A DNA stretch of 14,973 bases. It comes from Nitrospirales bacterium (GTDB lineage: Bacteria > Nitrospirota > Nitrospiria > Nitrospirales > UBA8639). The notes beneath the pieces were generated by a model. It saw nothing but the letters and a program-made list of their open reading frames with translations. It had not been told where the DNA came from and did not search any database. Shown here piece by piece: positions 1 to 7,422 of the stretch; within the stretch, counting starts at the first letter, position 1; each line of letters opens with the position of its first letter. Position numbers and translations under genes: made by a program. Where the stretch lies: NCBI GenBank assembly GCA_029261305.1, contig JAJDBO010000171.1:1-14973 (forward strand), read 5' to 3'.

Positions 1-366
1 GTTCATCGGACTAAAAAGATCCTGGATTTATTAAGAAACTCTGGAATCGATGGGAAAAAAGTTCGTGTGGTGTTTAATCGCTATTCCGATGAAGAACAAG
101 AGGTCCTCCGAGAAACGGAAGAGACGCTTAAAATTGACTCATCCTTTGTGATTCCGAACGATTATCTCACCGCAAGTGATTCGATCAATAACGGGACGCC
201 AATGATTCTTTCTGCTCCACGTACGACCATTGCCAAGGCATTTCATGATCTGGTGAAGCTGCTGGGGTTTGGTTCTCAGGACCTAAAGGAACAAGCTAAT
301 TGGATGGGTCGTTTGCGAGGAATGATGAATGGGCGAGGGGCATCCAAGCCTGCTCAGGTTTCCTAA
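1..366 (+). CDS. tadZ: TadZ/CpaE-type Tad pilus assembly ATPase, C-terminal part (5' end outside window)
   Basis: The reading frame is open from base 1 to a TAA at 364-366, leaving the last 121 residues of a longer protein. The segment VVFNRYSDEEQ at residues 23-33, the later VIPNDY, and the stretch 'INNGTPMILSAPRTTIAKAFHDL' in pattern (new-cycle start, Pro-rich loop, then a final helix) match the C-terminal end of CpaE/TadZ proteins. These are MinD/ParA-like deviant Walker ATPases that help localise the Tad pilus machine at the pole or membrane. The nucleotide-binding P-loop would lie upstream of the window, so activity cannot be judged. The position directly before a TadA/CpaF gene, 31 nt away and on the same strand, is the usual Tad order and supports the call. 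A GTG at 67 is in frame but is internal, since the frame continues to the edge. Confidence 0.85.
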   Translation, partial: VHRTKKILDLLRNSGIDGKKVRVVFNRYSDEEQEVLRETEETLKIDSSFVIPNDYLTASDSINNGTPMILSAPRTTIAKAFHDLVKLLGFGSQDLKEQANWMGRLRGMMNGRGASKPAQVS

Positions 367-397
367 GACTTCTCTCCATTAAAAGGTTTGTATCTCC

Positions 398-1711
398 ATG
401 TTTAGTCCAAATTGGGATGAGACAGCTGTTGGGGTGGCTGATTATGGCGACCTTAAACATCGTTTGCATCGATTAGTCATCGAAGCGTTGGATCTTTCCG
501 TCGTTTCTAAGCTTGATCCAGAACTTCTGAAAAGTGAATTAAGTACCCTCGTCGAACATCTCCTTGAACAGGAATCCGCTCCGCTCAATATCCGTGAGCG
601 GGAACAACTCATCTCGGAAATTCAAAATGAGGTGATGGGGTTGGGGCCCCTTGAACCACTCGTTCAAGATCCTACGATCAATGATATTTTGGTCAATCGT
701 TGCGATCAAATTTATGTCGAACGTGCTGGAAAGCTTGAATTAACTGACGCACGGTTTCGCGATGAATCCCACCTGAGAAAGGTGATTGAAAAAATCGTCT
801 CGGCTATCGGCCGTCGGATTGATGAGTCCTCCCCCATGTGTGATTGCCGGTTAATGGATGGATCTCGGGTCAATGCCATTATTCCACCATTAGCTCTTGA
901 CGGCTCCTCCATTTCAATTCGGAAATTTAGCAAAGACAAACTCCAGATTCAGGACCTGGTGAATAAGCGGTCCTTGACCCCTGAGATTGCAGAATTACTT
1001 CAAGGGGTTGTTGAGGCGAGGCTGAATGTCATTATTGCCGGGGGAACTGGAACTGGAAAAACTACGATTTTAAACATCTTGTCGGGATTTATCCCGGACG
1101 ATGAGCGAATTATAACGATTGAAGATGCTGCGGAGCTTCAGCTTCGACAAGCGCATGTGGTACGCCTGGAAACACGGCCACCCAATGTTGAAGGAAAAGG
1201 TGAGGTCAATCAACGTGACTTGGTAAAAAACTGTTTGCGAATGCGACCTGACCGTATTGTGATGGGGGAATGCCGTGGTCCGGAAACCTTAGATATGCTC
1301 CAAGCCATGAATACTGGTCATGATGGTTCCTTAACAACAATTCATGCGAATACTCCACGGGATGCTTTGACCCGTATTGAAACCTTGGTGGCCTTAGCCG
1401 GTTTGAACATTAGTTCAAAAGGACTTCGCCATTATATCAGTTCGGCCGTGGATGTCATTTTGCAAATGACCCGATTGTCGGACGGATCAAGGAAAGTGAC
1501 GAGTCTACAGGAAATTACCGGCATGGAAGGTGAAATCATCACGCTTCAGGAAATTTTTACGTTTGAGCAAACTGGTTTATCAGATGACCGCCAAGTGCGA
1601 GGGAAATTTATGTCAACGGGGGTTCGACCAAAATTTACGGAAAAATTCAGAGCCTTGGGAATTGAGTTATCCCAGGATGTTTTTGATCCTTCGAAAGTGT
1701 ATGAGGTGTAA
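398..1711 (+). CDS. tadA: TadA/CpaF secretion motor ATPase of the Tad pilus
   Basis: This 437-residue protein has the full layout of the type II/IV secretion ATPase family, CpaF branch. Residues 1-200 form the CpaF N-terminal region, with 'GLGPLEPLVQDPTINDILVN' at 81-100, a family hallmark. A Walker A motif GGTGTGKT lies at 215-222, an Asp box ITIEDAAEL near 239-247, a Walker B-like RIVMGECRG at 286-294 and a His box HDGSLTTIHANTP at 308-320. All key motifs look intact. The hexameric enzyme hydrolyses ATP in the cytoplasm to drive Flp pilus assembly through the TadB/TadC platform. Length is normal for the family. The ATG at 398 has a purine-rich AAAAGG at 381-386, a rather long 11 nt upstream. 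The gene lies 31 nt after the tadZ-like gene, consistent with one transcript. Confidence 0.95.
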   Translation: MFSPNWDETAVGVADYGDLKHRLHRLVIEALDLSVVSKLDPELLKSELSTLVEHLLEQESAPLNIREREQLISEIQNEVMGLGPLEPLVQDPTINDILVNRCDQIYVERAGKLELTDARFRDESHLRKVIEKIVSAIGRRIDESSPMCDCRLMDGSRVNAIIPPLALDGSSISIRKFSKDKLQIQDLVNKRSLTPEIAELLQGVVEARLNVIIAGGTGTGKTTILNILSGFIPDDERIITIEDAAELQLRQAHVVRLETRPPNVEGKGEVNQRDLVKNCLRMRPDRIVMGECRGPETLDMLQAMNTGHDGSLTTIHANTPRDALTRIETLVALAGLNISSKGLRHYISSAVDVILQMTRLSDGSRKVTSLQEITGMEGEIITLQEIFTFEQTGLSDDRQVRGKFMSTGVRPKFTEKFRALGIELSQDVFDPSKVYEV

Positions 1712-1791
1712 TACACCCGAAGAATTGGCATGTTAGGGGATTCGATATGGAAAGCCAGGAAATCTTGCAATAGAAGGCCAAGATACATTTC

Positions 1792-2766
1792 ATGACCATC
1801 TTAATGAGCATCTGCATATTCTTGTCAGTCATTCTTTTTCTTGAGGGGGGAGTCTATGCGTACCATGCGTACCTGAATCCTAAGACCAAGGCCATGAAAC
1901 GACGTTTGCGCGGTTCTGTCGGGTTTTCTGCTACCACCCAGACACATGAACAAGTTGAAGTCATGCGGAAGCGAAGTTCCAATAGCATGCCCTGGATGGA
2001 GAGGTTGGTCGCAAAATTTTCAAAATTTGATTCCCTTGAAAAAACCCTTCAGCAAGCCAATAGTAGCATGCCACTCGGGGTATTTTTGTTTCTGTCGTTG
2101 GCATTAGCTGTGACAGGATTTGCCATTACGGCGTTCTACAATGCCGAACTGTATGTGATGTTAATCGCCACGGTACTGAGTGGGTTTTTGCCATTTCTTC
2201 ATATGAGACGACAACGTGCCAAACGTTTCAAGGATTTCCAACGACAACTTCCCGATGCCTTAGATTTAGTATCCCGATCACTTCGAGCAGGACATGCCTT
2301 TAGTGTTGGCATGAAAATGGTGGGGGATGAATTTCCCGATCCCATTGGGCCTGAATTTAATCGTGCGGTGGAAGAAATTTCTTTTGGAATCGATGTCGCC
2401 GAAGCCTTGAAAAATCTATCGACTCGAATTGAATGTGTGGACCTGAGATTTTTCATCACCTCGTTAATTGTTCAACGGGAAACAGGGGGAAATCTTGCGG
2501 AAATTCTTGAGTCGATTAGTCGACTGATTCGTCAACGATTTGAATTATTAGGAAAGGTGGCGGCATTATCGGCTGAAGGAAAATTATCTGGAATCGTTCT
2601 GGTGTTGTTGCCCTTCGGGATTGGCATCCTGCTCTGGTTTCTCAATCCGGCCTATATGAATCTGCTGATCACTGACCCCATGGGGAAAAACATGTTGATG
2701 ATTAGTGGAGTCTTAATGGTCGTCGGGTCGTTTATGATGAAAAAAATGATTTCATTTAGAGTGTAA
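1792..2766 (+). CDS. tadB: TadB, inner-membrane platform protein of the Tad pilus
   Basis: A 324-residue membrane protein with predicted transmembrane stretches near residues 4-22, 95-115, 118-137, 265-285 and 300-318. The type II secretion F (T2SSF) domain covers about 153-280, including RQLPDALDLVSRSLRAGHAF at 151-170 and the QRETGGNLAEILE segment at 228-240, which is typical of GspF/TadB/TadC proteins. With TadC it forms the inner-membrane platform that couples the TadA motor to pilin extraction. The gap to tadA is 80 nt, larger than elsewhere in the operon. The nearest Shine-Dalgarno-like GAAGG at 1773-1777 sits 14 nt from the ATG, so the start is less certain; an in-frame ATG at 1804 is an alternative. 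The T2SSF pattern makes the family certain, and gene order separates TadB from TadC. Confidence 0.93.
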   Translation: MTILMSICIFLSVILFLEGGVYAYHAYLNPKTKAMKRRLRGSVGFSATTQTHEQVEVMRKRSSNSMPWMERLVAKFSKFDSLEKTLQQANSSMPLGVFLFLSLALAVTGFAITAFYNAELYVMLIATVLSGFLPFLHMRRQRAKRFKDFQRQLPDALDLVSRSLRAGHAFSVGMKMVGDEFPDPIGPEFNRAVEEISFGIDVAEALKNLSTRIECVDLRFFITSLIVQRETGGNLAEILESISRLIRQRFELLGKVAALSAEGKLSGIVLVLLPFGIGILLWFLNPAYMNLLITDPMGKNMLMISGVLMVVGSFMMKKMISFRV

Positions 2767-2773
2767 GGTTTCT

Positions 2774-3745
2774 ATGGATCAAGCTCTTGTCATTGCCTCA
2801 ATGGTGTTTTTGATGACCGTCCTAACCATGGTGGGCATCTATTCTCTTGTTCGCTCTCGCCAAACTGCGAAAGATTGGGGTGAGCGAATTAGGGGAAAAA
2901 CGCAGACATTAGAATCCTCCTCGGAAGCTGATAAAGGGTTGGCCTACCTCAGCAGGGTATTCCTCAAACTTCTTGAGCGGTTAGGGCAAGCCAATAAACC
3001 CAAAGATCTCGCAGAAACCTCGCATCTTCGAAAAACACTTGTCACCGCTGGGTATCGTGGTCCACGAGCTCCAATGATTTTCATGGGCAGTAAACTATTT
3101 TTGGGAATACTGTTTGGCGCATTGTTTTTTATGTTTGGGGATCAAGCTGCTAAAGGGCTGTCAGCCAAAGGTCTGACAGCTAATGTGTTTTCCATGGTCA
3201 TGGTCGCTTCAGCCCTGGGTGGGTTTTATACGCCCCAACTGTGGCTATCACTGGCCATTTCCGGTCGAAAGGAAAAATTGCTTAATGGGTTTCCCGATGC
3301 ACTTGATCTCATGGTGGTGTGCGTCGAGGCGGGTCTCGGTCTAGATCAAGCTATTTCCCGAGTAGGTGGAGAAATACAAATCGGACATAAAGACCTTGGG
3401 GAGGAGTTCCAATTAGTGAGCTTGGAGTTACGCGCAGGATTCGCCCGCGAACAAGCCTTACGAAATTTGAGTGAACGAACTGATATTGATGAGATACGAA
3501 GTTTGATTGCCTTGTTGATTCAAACCGATCGGTTTGGAACGAGTGTGGGGCAAGCCTTACGGGTACATTCAGATTCCATGCGAATGAATCGACGGTTGCG
3601 GGCAGAAGAGATGGCCGCAAAGCTTCCAGTTAAACTGATGCTTCCTCTAATCGTGTTTATCTTTCCAAGTTTAATGGTCGTAATTATTGGTCCAGGAGCC
3701 ATTAAATTAATTCGAAATTTTCTCCCCGCCATGTCGGGAAGTTAA
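2774..3745 (+). CDS. tadC: TadC, second inner-membrane platform protein of the Tad pilus
   Basis: A 323-residue membrane protein and the second T2SSF-domain protein of the pair. Hydrophobic stretches lie near residues 5-25, 103-122, 138-160 and 286-308. The T2SSF core begins at FPDALDLMVVCVEAGLGLDQ (173-192) and contains LIQTDRFGTSVGQALRVHSD (248-267), equivalent to the QRETGGNLAEIL segment in TadB. The closing hydrophobic segment LPVKLMLPLIVFIFPSLMVV (284-303) is characteristic of TadC. The start codon is only 7 nt after the tadB stop, and TAAGG at 2764-2768 overlaps that stop, so translation of the two is probably coupled. An 8-bp inverted repeat lies inside the gene at 3157-3180 and coincides with a short repeated peptide (AKGLS/AKGLT). 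Confidence 0.93.
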   Translation: MDQALVIASMVFLMTVLTMVGIYSLVRSRQTAKDWGERIRGKTQTLESSSEADKGLAYLSRVFLKLLERLGQANKPKDLAETSHLRKTLVTAGYRGPRAPMIFMGSKLFLGILFGALFFMFGDQAAKGLSAKGLTANVFSMVMVASALGGFYTPQLWLSLAISGRKEKLLNGFPDALDLMVVCVEAGLGLDQAISRVGGEIQIGHKDLGEEFQLVSLELRAGFAREQALRNLSERTDIDEIRSLIALLIQTDRFGTSVGQALRVHSDSMRMNRRLRAEEMAAKLPVKLMLPLIVFIFPSLMVVIIGPGAIKLIRNFLPAMSGS

Positions 3746-3795
3746 TGGATCGAGAAGTCAGATATCGGGAGTGTGAGGTGGTAATCGTTTAAGGC

Positions 3796-3803
3796 AAAGG
3801 GAG
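3796..3803 (+). promoter_or_regulatory. Strong ribosome binding site of the tadD-like gene
   Basis: AAAGGGAG lies 4 nt before the ATG at 3808. It is the best purine-rich match among the Tad genes here and supports the chosen start. Confidence 0.6.
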
Positions 3804-3807
3804 TATT

Positions 3808-4794
3808 ATGAAGATCGCTCAAATATCAAATTTTATTCTAGTCGCAGGCTGTTGCGGTGTCTTGTTGCCCGGATGTGAAACTTTTGAGGTAAGTCCCCAA
3901 AAATTTTCCACTCCTGATGAGCATTACCAACAGACGTTAGAATCACAAAAAGCAGGGGTAGAGTTGAATGAAGCCGCAAAAAAACTTCCTGAGGCAACCG
4001 CGGAAGAACATGGCAAGCTGGGAGATGCCCATCTTCAACAAGGGCAATTAGGTTTAGCAATTAGTCAATATCTTCAAGGGCTTGATAAGGAACCCACGCA
4101 AACCGCCACTCGGTATAAATTGGCCATGTTACTGTTAAAACATGGGAAGCCAGATGCTAGCCGAAAGCAATTTGAAATAATTCTCGAGCAAGATGACAAA
4201 TTCGCATTAGCCTACGAGGGGTTGGGCCAAGCGTTTCTTGTGTTGGGTGATCGCCTAGGTGCAGATCAATCGTTTCGTAAGGCCCTCGCCCTTGATCAAA
4301 AACTTTGGCGCTCCCATACATATTTAGGCATTATGGCAGACCAACGCCATCTACATTTATCAGCAATGGAAGCGTATAGAACCGCCTTAGCCATTCAGCC
4401 TAGAGAAGGAATGGTCTTGAATAACTTGGGAATGGCTCAATATATGAATCGACAATATCGGCAAGCGGCAAGAACCTTTCAGGAGGCCATTCAGACAGGA
4501 ACGGAATCACCAAAAATTGCTAATAATTTAGGCTTGGCCCTTTCAAAACTTGGGGAATTCCCCCAGGCATTCGATGCCTTTAAAAAGGGATCGGACCCAG
4601 CCAAGGCCTACAATAATGTCGGGATTGCTTTATTAGAAGCTAGGCAGCCGCAGCGGGCCATATCGTGCTTCGAAAAAGCCATTGAAATACAACCAACCTT
4701 CTATGAGAAAGCCAACGAAAATTTGGACCAAGCCAAACGGTTGGCCAAGCAAGGTCATCCAAAATCATCTGAGACTCTGACTCCTTGCCTGTAA
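3808..4794 (+). CDS. tadD: TPR lipoprotein in the TadD position of the Tad operon
   Basis: This 328-residue protein starts with a short charged n-region and a hydrophobic stretch, and has two possible lipidation sites: Cys15 in LVAGC and Cys23 in LLPGC. The first fits the lipobox consensus better, while the second leaves a hydrophobic region of more usual length. From about residue 67 onward there are roughly seven tetratricopeptide repeats (visible units near 67-99, 100-133, 134-167, 168-201, 202-235, 236-262, 264-298), with the A-x-x-x-G/A-L-x-x-x-G-x-x-x-x-A pattern. TadD proteins are TPR lipoproteins thought to assist assembly or localisation of the outer-membrane Tad secretin, like PilF/PilW. 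The 62-nt gap after tadC and the shared strand place it in the operon. The TPR fold alone would not prove TadD; position does most of the work. Confidence 0.8.
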   Translation: MKIAQISNFILVAGCCGVLLPGCETFEVSPQKFSTPDEHYQQTLESQKAGVELNEAAKKLPEATAEEHGKLGDAHLQQGQLGLAISQYLQGLDKEPTQTATRYKLAMLLLKHGKPDASRKQFEIILEQDDKFALAYEGLGQAFLVLGDRLGADQSFRKALALDQKLWRSHTYLGIMADQRHLHLSAMEAYRTALAIQPREGMVLNNLGMAQYMNRQYRQAARTFQEAIQTGTESPKIANNLGLALSKLGEFPQAFDAFKKGSDPAKAYNNVGIALLEARQPQRAISCFEKAIEIQPTFYEKANENLDQAKRLAKQGHPKSSETLTPCL

Positions 4795-4886
4795 TTGAAT
4801 TCGGAAAGGGAAAATCCTGGGTGCGACTTGTTATGGATACTCGTGAAGAAAATGTTAGAGGCTGATCGTCACACTACAACCCTTTC

Positions 4887-4910
4887 CAACATGTTGAGAC
4901 CTTCTTTTTT
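4887..4910 (+). terminator. Possible weak terminator between convergent units
   Basis: A perfect 10-bp palindrome (CAACATGTTG, 4887-4896) is followed by a T-rich run at 4904-4910 on the + strand, about 90 nt after the tadD stop. The palindrome has no free loop and the spacing to the T run is 7 nt, so this is a poor match to a classical rho-independent terminator. Location between convergent genes is the main support. Confidence 0.2.
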
Positions 4911-5215
4911 TACCGTTTCTCAGTAATTGAAAATCTAGGATAAGAAATCGCCTCGCTTCGGCAACGCGGGCAACGGCTTGGTCTTTTAAGCCGAGTCCTA
5001 TTCCGAAATTCATACCCGCAATCAATACACGTCGATTCTTCCATCACAAACTGTTGGGACGGGCTTCGCGCCAAGGAACGGATAATATGGGTGAGATGGT
5101 CTTCCACTTGTCGTTCTGAAAGATGTGCCTGACCGGATAGCTCATGAGCGGTATACAACTGCTGGGTTAACAAGAGAACAAGGTGCTGACGAGCGGTGAT
5201 TCGGGGAGAAGGCAT
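4910..5215 (-). CDS. Small HTH-like protein with C-terminal Cys4 zinc ribbon (COG3357-like putative regulator)
   Basis: A 101-residue protein. Residues about 10-50 form a helical region with 'YTAHELSGQAHLSERQVEDH' at 21-40, which reads as a winged helix-turn-helix segment: 'sensitive to cascade' helix, turn, then recognition helix. Residues 63-85 form a zinc ribbon, CxxC (Cys63, Cys66), 15 residues, CxxC (Cys82, Cys85), the second half being RCPRCRSEAI. This combination matches the small predicted transcriptional regulators with an HTH fused to a Zn ribbon (COG3357). The sequence shows the cysteines and spacing directly; DNA binding is inferred. It follows the TPR lipoprotein gene by 52 nt on the same strand and is probably co-transcribed. 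The ribosome binding site before the ATG at 5215 is weak. Target genes cannot be told from the sequence. Confidence 0.75.
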   Translation of the reverse strand: MPSPRITARQHLVLLLTQQLYTAHELSGQAHLSERQVEDHLTHIIRSLARSPSQQFVMEESTCIDCGYEFRNRTRLKRPSRCPRCRSEAISYPRFSITEKR

Positions 5216-5267
5216 CTGTTCTTAATTGGTGAGTGGCTTCAATAGGGTTACGTTCAACCTGTCTGGA

Positions 5268-5819
5268 TTATTTCTGCAAAATTGCTTCTCGCCTGGACTC
5301 GAGCATTTTGCTTTCTTCCTCGCGATTCATCAGCTTCAATAACAAGGCGTACTCCTTTAGGCTTGCGGCAATCTTTGGATTATCGATGCCAAAGGATTTT
5401 TCTCGTATCTTGAGCGCCTGTTTCATCAACGGTTCTGCTCTGTTGTACTCCTGTCTCTCCCGATAAATTTGAGCCAAACTCGTGAGCCCGGCGGCCATGT
5501 CCGGATGTTCTGCTCCTACGGATTTGGCCCATATCGGTAAGGCCCTCCAGAAATAGGGTTCTGCTTTTGTCAGGTTGTCTTGTTGACGATAGACCTCACC
5601 AAGAGAATACAACACCGAGGCAAGTCGACGATCAGAACCCCCCCACATTTCTGCACGTGGCAACGCTTTCAATAAGAGACCCTCAGCATAGTCAAACTCC
5701 TTTTTTTTTATGGCTTGCTGGGCTTCCCGCAATGAAGAGTCCCACGGGGATTCGCTGTTGCATCCAAGGAAAAGGAACAATGAAAACCCCAAAAAGAAAA
5801 TGAATCCATAATGTCTCAT
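5268..5819 (-). CDS. Small TPR lipoprotein (kinesin-light-chain-type repeats)
   Basis: Taking the ATG at 5819 gives 183 residues with a classical lipoprotein signal: MRHYGFIFFLGFSLFLFLGC, with lipidated Cys20. A TTG 39 nt further upstream is in frame but would bury the signal behind 13 extra residues, so the ATG is preferred. The mature part carries about four TPRs of the longer, 42-residue kinesin-light-chain/TPR_12 type: 'LREAQQAIKKKEFDYAEGLL', 'LASVLYSLGEVYRQQDNLTK', 'MAAGLTSLAQIYRERQEYNR' and 'IAASLKEYALLLKLMNREEE', with conserved AEPxxxxAL segments. It should be membrane-anchored and act as a protein-interaction scaffold; no specific partner is evident. A run of nine A residues (5701-5709 on the + strand as T9) encodes IKKKE. 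It is upstream of, and probably co-transcribed with, the HTH-zinc-ribbon gene. Confidence 0.82.
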   Translation of the reverse strand: MRHYGFIFFLGFSLFLFLGCNSESPWDSSLREAQQAIKKKEFDYAEGLLLKALPRAEMWGGSDRRLASVLYSLGEVYRQQDNLTKAEPYFWRALPIWAKSVGAEHPDMAAGLTSLAQIYRERQEYNRAEPLMKQALKIREKSFGIDNPKIAASLKEYALLLKLMNREEESKMLESRREAILQK

Positions 5820-5860
5820 AGTTCGTCCATAGTAAAAAACTTGTGCTGTGCTAGCCAAGC

Positions 5861-5889
5861 ATAAAACAAATAGATCTTTGTCGTATCAA
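5861..5889 (-). promoter_or_regulatory. Candidate sigma-70 promoter for the TPR lipoprotein unit
   Basis: On the - strand, TTGATA (5884-5889; 5 of 6 to TTGACA), a 17-nt spacer, and TTTTAT (5861-5866; 4 of 6 to TATAAT) lie about 40 nt before the lipoprotein ATG. The spacing is ideal, but the match was found by eye only. Confidence 0.4.
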
Positions 5890-5906
5890 CGGTTTTTCCT
5901 TTTCCC

Positions 5907-5926
5907 TGGACATTTCCCCTTGTCCA
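5907..5926. promoter_or_regulatory. Dyad TGGACA-N8-TGTCCA in the divergent intergenic region
   Basis: A perfect 6-bp inverted repeat with an 8-nt spacer lies in the 188-bp gap between two divergent genes. Its left arm TGGACA could also serve as a -35 element for the + strand YihY/BrkB gene (TAGCCT 17 nt later is a weak -10). An operator is possible but unproven. Confidence 0.3.
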
Positions 5927-5994
5927 ATGTAGCCTTATTTAATTCAACAGGATCACCATTATGCCGTTGAAAATGAACACAATTTTGAGAATGT

Positions 5995-6000
5995 GAGGGG
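5995..6000 (+). promoter_or_regulatory. Ribosome binding site that decides the YihY/BrkB gene start
   Basis: GAGGGG ends 7 nt before the GTG at 6008, an ideal distance. The upstream in-frame GTG at 5993 overlaps this motif and cannot use it, so 6008 is the better start. Confidence 0.55.
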
Positions 6001-6007
6001 CTGGTTC

Positions 6008-7381
6008 GTGAGTTTTCTTTCCAAAATTGAAAAATTTCTACGTCGAGACTTATGGCTTCCTGAACTCGAAACTCTACGTGGGTGGGCATCCTTCTATATT
6101 CGAACACTTCGCCTGGTCGTCGTTGCATTTTCTGATTTTCGCGATGGTGCGTTAACCATTCGAGCCACAAGCTTGGTTTCCACAACCCTGTTGTCGTTGG
6201 TTCCATTTTTAGCAGTCACCTTTTCTGTGCTCAAGGCTTTCGGGATTCATGAACAAGTGGAGCCTTTCTTGGCCCAGGGCCTTGAGCCCTTGGGAGAAAA
6301 GGGGGCCGAACTCACTGCCAAAATTATTGAATTCGTGAACAATCTTAAGGTCGGAGCCCTAGGTGCCGTGGGGGTAGCCGGACTCTTTTATACCACCTAT
6401 TCACTTATTGATAAAATTGAAGAAGCCCTCAATCATATTTGGCGTGTCCGTCAAGCCCGTCCATTGGCTCGGAAATTTACGGACTACTTGAGTGTGATTC
6501 TCGTTGGGCCCGTCCTCGTATTTACGGCATTTGCCACTACAGCCTCGGCCCAAAGTCACTGGTTGGTGCAATCGATTCTACAGATTGAACCACTGGGGAT
6601 GGCGGTCGTATGGGCGACAACCCTTATGCCGTTTATCGTGATTTGTGTCGGGTTTGGTTTTCTCTACAAATTTGTACCACATACCGATGTTAAAATTTCT
6701 TCCGCATTGATGGGAGGTGTGACCGCAGGTATTTTATGGCAAATCGCGGGAATGATGTTCGCCACGTTTGTCGCAGGAACCGCCAAATATAGTGCGATAT
6801 ACTCTAGTTTTGCCATTCTCATTTTATTCCTTATGTGGGTGTATGTGGGATGGCTCATTGTTTTGGTTGGAGCACAGGTCGCCTATTATCATCAGAATCC
6901 GGCGGCATATCTCACGCGGTTGCGGTGGAAACACAATACTGCCGCGTTTCGTGAACATTTAGCCTTAACAATGTTAGTGCATATGACGCGTCGATATTTA
7001 GGACAGGAGCCACCCTATCAGGAACCGGAATTGGCCATGAAGCTGGGAGTGCCGCTTTCGGCCCAAGAAGAAATCGTTGAAGACTTTATTGATCACGGGT
7101 TGGTCTATCGCACAATAGACCCCAGAAGCCTTATGCTGGGAAAGCCCCCTGAACAGGTCACCGTGTTGGAAATTCTTCAATTAGTTTGCCATCGGGAATA
7201 TCCTCCAGTTACGGGTGATTCTAATACGAGTGATCCGGTAGGGGCTCTTTTACGCGTGAGAGATCAGGCGATTCTTGAGACCTTAAACGGAATGACATTG
7301 AAAATGTTAGCGGAAGAAGAGCCTGCAGCGCTCGCCATTCCAAAATCCTCAACACTCTTAGTTGACCAGCCCATATCGTAG
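6008..7381 (+). CDS. YihY/virulence factor BrkB family membrane protein with soluble C-terminal extension
   Basis: With the GTG at 6008 this is a 457-residue integral membrane protein; an in-frame GTG at 5993 would add five residues. The first ~300 residues match the YihY/BrkB family: 'DGALTIRATSLVSTTLLSLV' followed by PFLAVTFSVLKAFG, a 'YTTYSLIDKIEEALNHIWRV' segment with the typical N-x-I-W motif, and a late 'YSSFAILILFLMWVYVGWLI' helix. About six transmembrane helices are visible. Some members were once mislabelled ribonuclease BN; that activity belongs to another protein. The molecular function of the family is not firmly established. The last ~150 residues are soluble and contain a winged-helix-like segment (KLGVPLSAQEEIVEDFIDHG, then LVYRT), found in many long family members. 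It heads a run of six + strand genes and is separated by 41 nt from the next. Confidence 0.88.
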   Translation: MSFLSKIEKFLRRDLWLPELETLRGWASFYIRTLRLVVVAFSDFRDGALTIRATSLVSTTLLSLVPFLAVTFSVLKAFGIHEQVEPFLAQGLEPLGEKGAELTAKIIEFVNNLKVGALGAVGVAGLFYTTYSLIDKIEEALNHIWRVRQARPLARKFTDYLSVILVGPVLVFTAFATTASAQSHWLVQSILQIEPLGMAVVWATTLMPFIVICVGFGFLYKFVPHTDVKISSALMGGVTAGILWQIAGMMFATFVAGTAKYSAIYSSFAILILFLMWVYVGWLIVLVGAQVAYYHQNPAAYLTRLRWKHNTAAFREHLALTMLVHMTRRYLGQEPPYQEPELAMKLGVPLSAQEEIVEDFIDHGLVYRTIDPRSLMLGKPPEQVTVLEILQLVCHREYPPVTGDSNTSDPVGALLRVRDQAILETLNGMTLKMLAEEEPAALAIPKSSTLLVDQPIS

Positions 7382-7411
7382 ACTGATCCGTGGTATTGCC
7401 TCATCTTTATT

Positions 7412-7415
7412 GGAG
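7412..7415 (+). promoter_or_regulatory. Ribosome binding site of the PhoD-like gene
   Basis: GGAG lies 7 nt before the ATG at 7423, within GGAGATAGACG. It supports a start that gives no signal peptide. Confidence 0.5.
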
Positions 7416-7422
7416 ATAGACG

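Noticed and set aside
1697..1716. GTGTAT-N8-ATACAC hairpin at the end of tadA
   Set aside because: The stem is AT-rich and short with no T tract, and the operon continues directly into tadB, so a terminator is unlikely.
1730..1795. Possible 21-codon leader peptide between tadA and tadB (ATG at 1730, overlapping the tadB start)
   Set aside because: There is no ribosome binding site and no hydrophobic or regulatory pattern; a frame this short is expected by chance.
4803..4887. GGAAAGGG and CCCTTTCC, an 8-bp inverted pair 69 nt apart between convergent genes
   Set aside because: The arms do not extend, the loop is long, and no T tract follows the second arm directly; chance is the simpler explanation.
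5886..6206. 106-residue - strand frame overlapping the start of the YihY gene
   Set aside because: It overlaps the well-supported N-terminus of the YihY/BrkB protein, shows no domain, and would remove the divergent promoter region.
6008..7381. Calling the YihY-type protein ribonuclease BN
   Set aside because: That name comes from an old misassignment. The protein is a polytopic membrane protein and lacks the metallo-beta-lactamase motifs of real RNase BN/Z.
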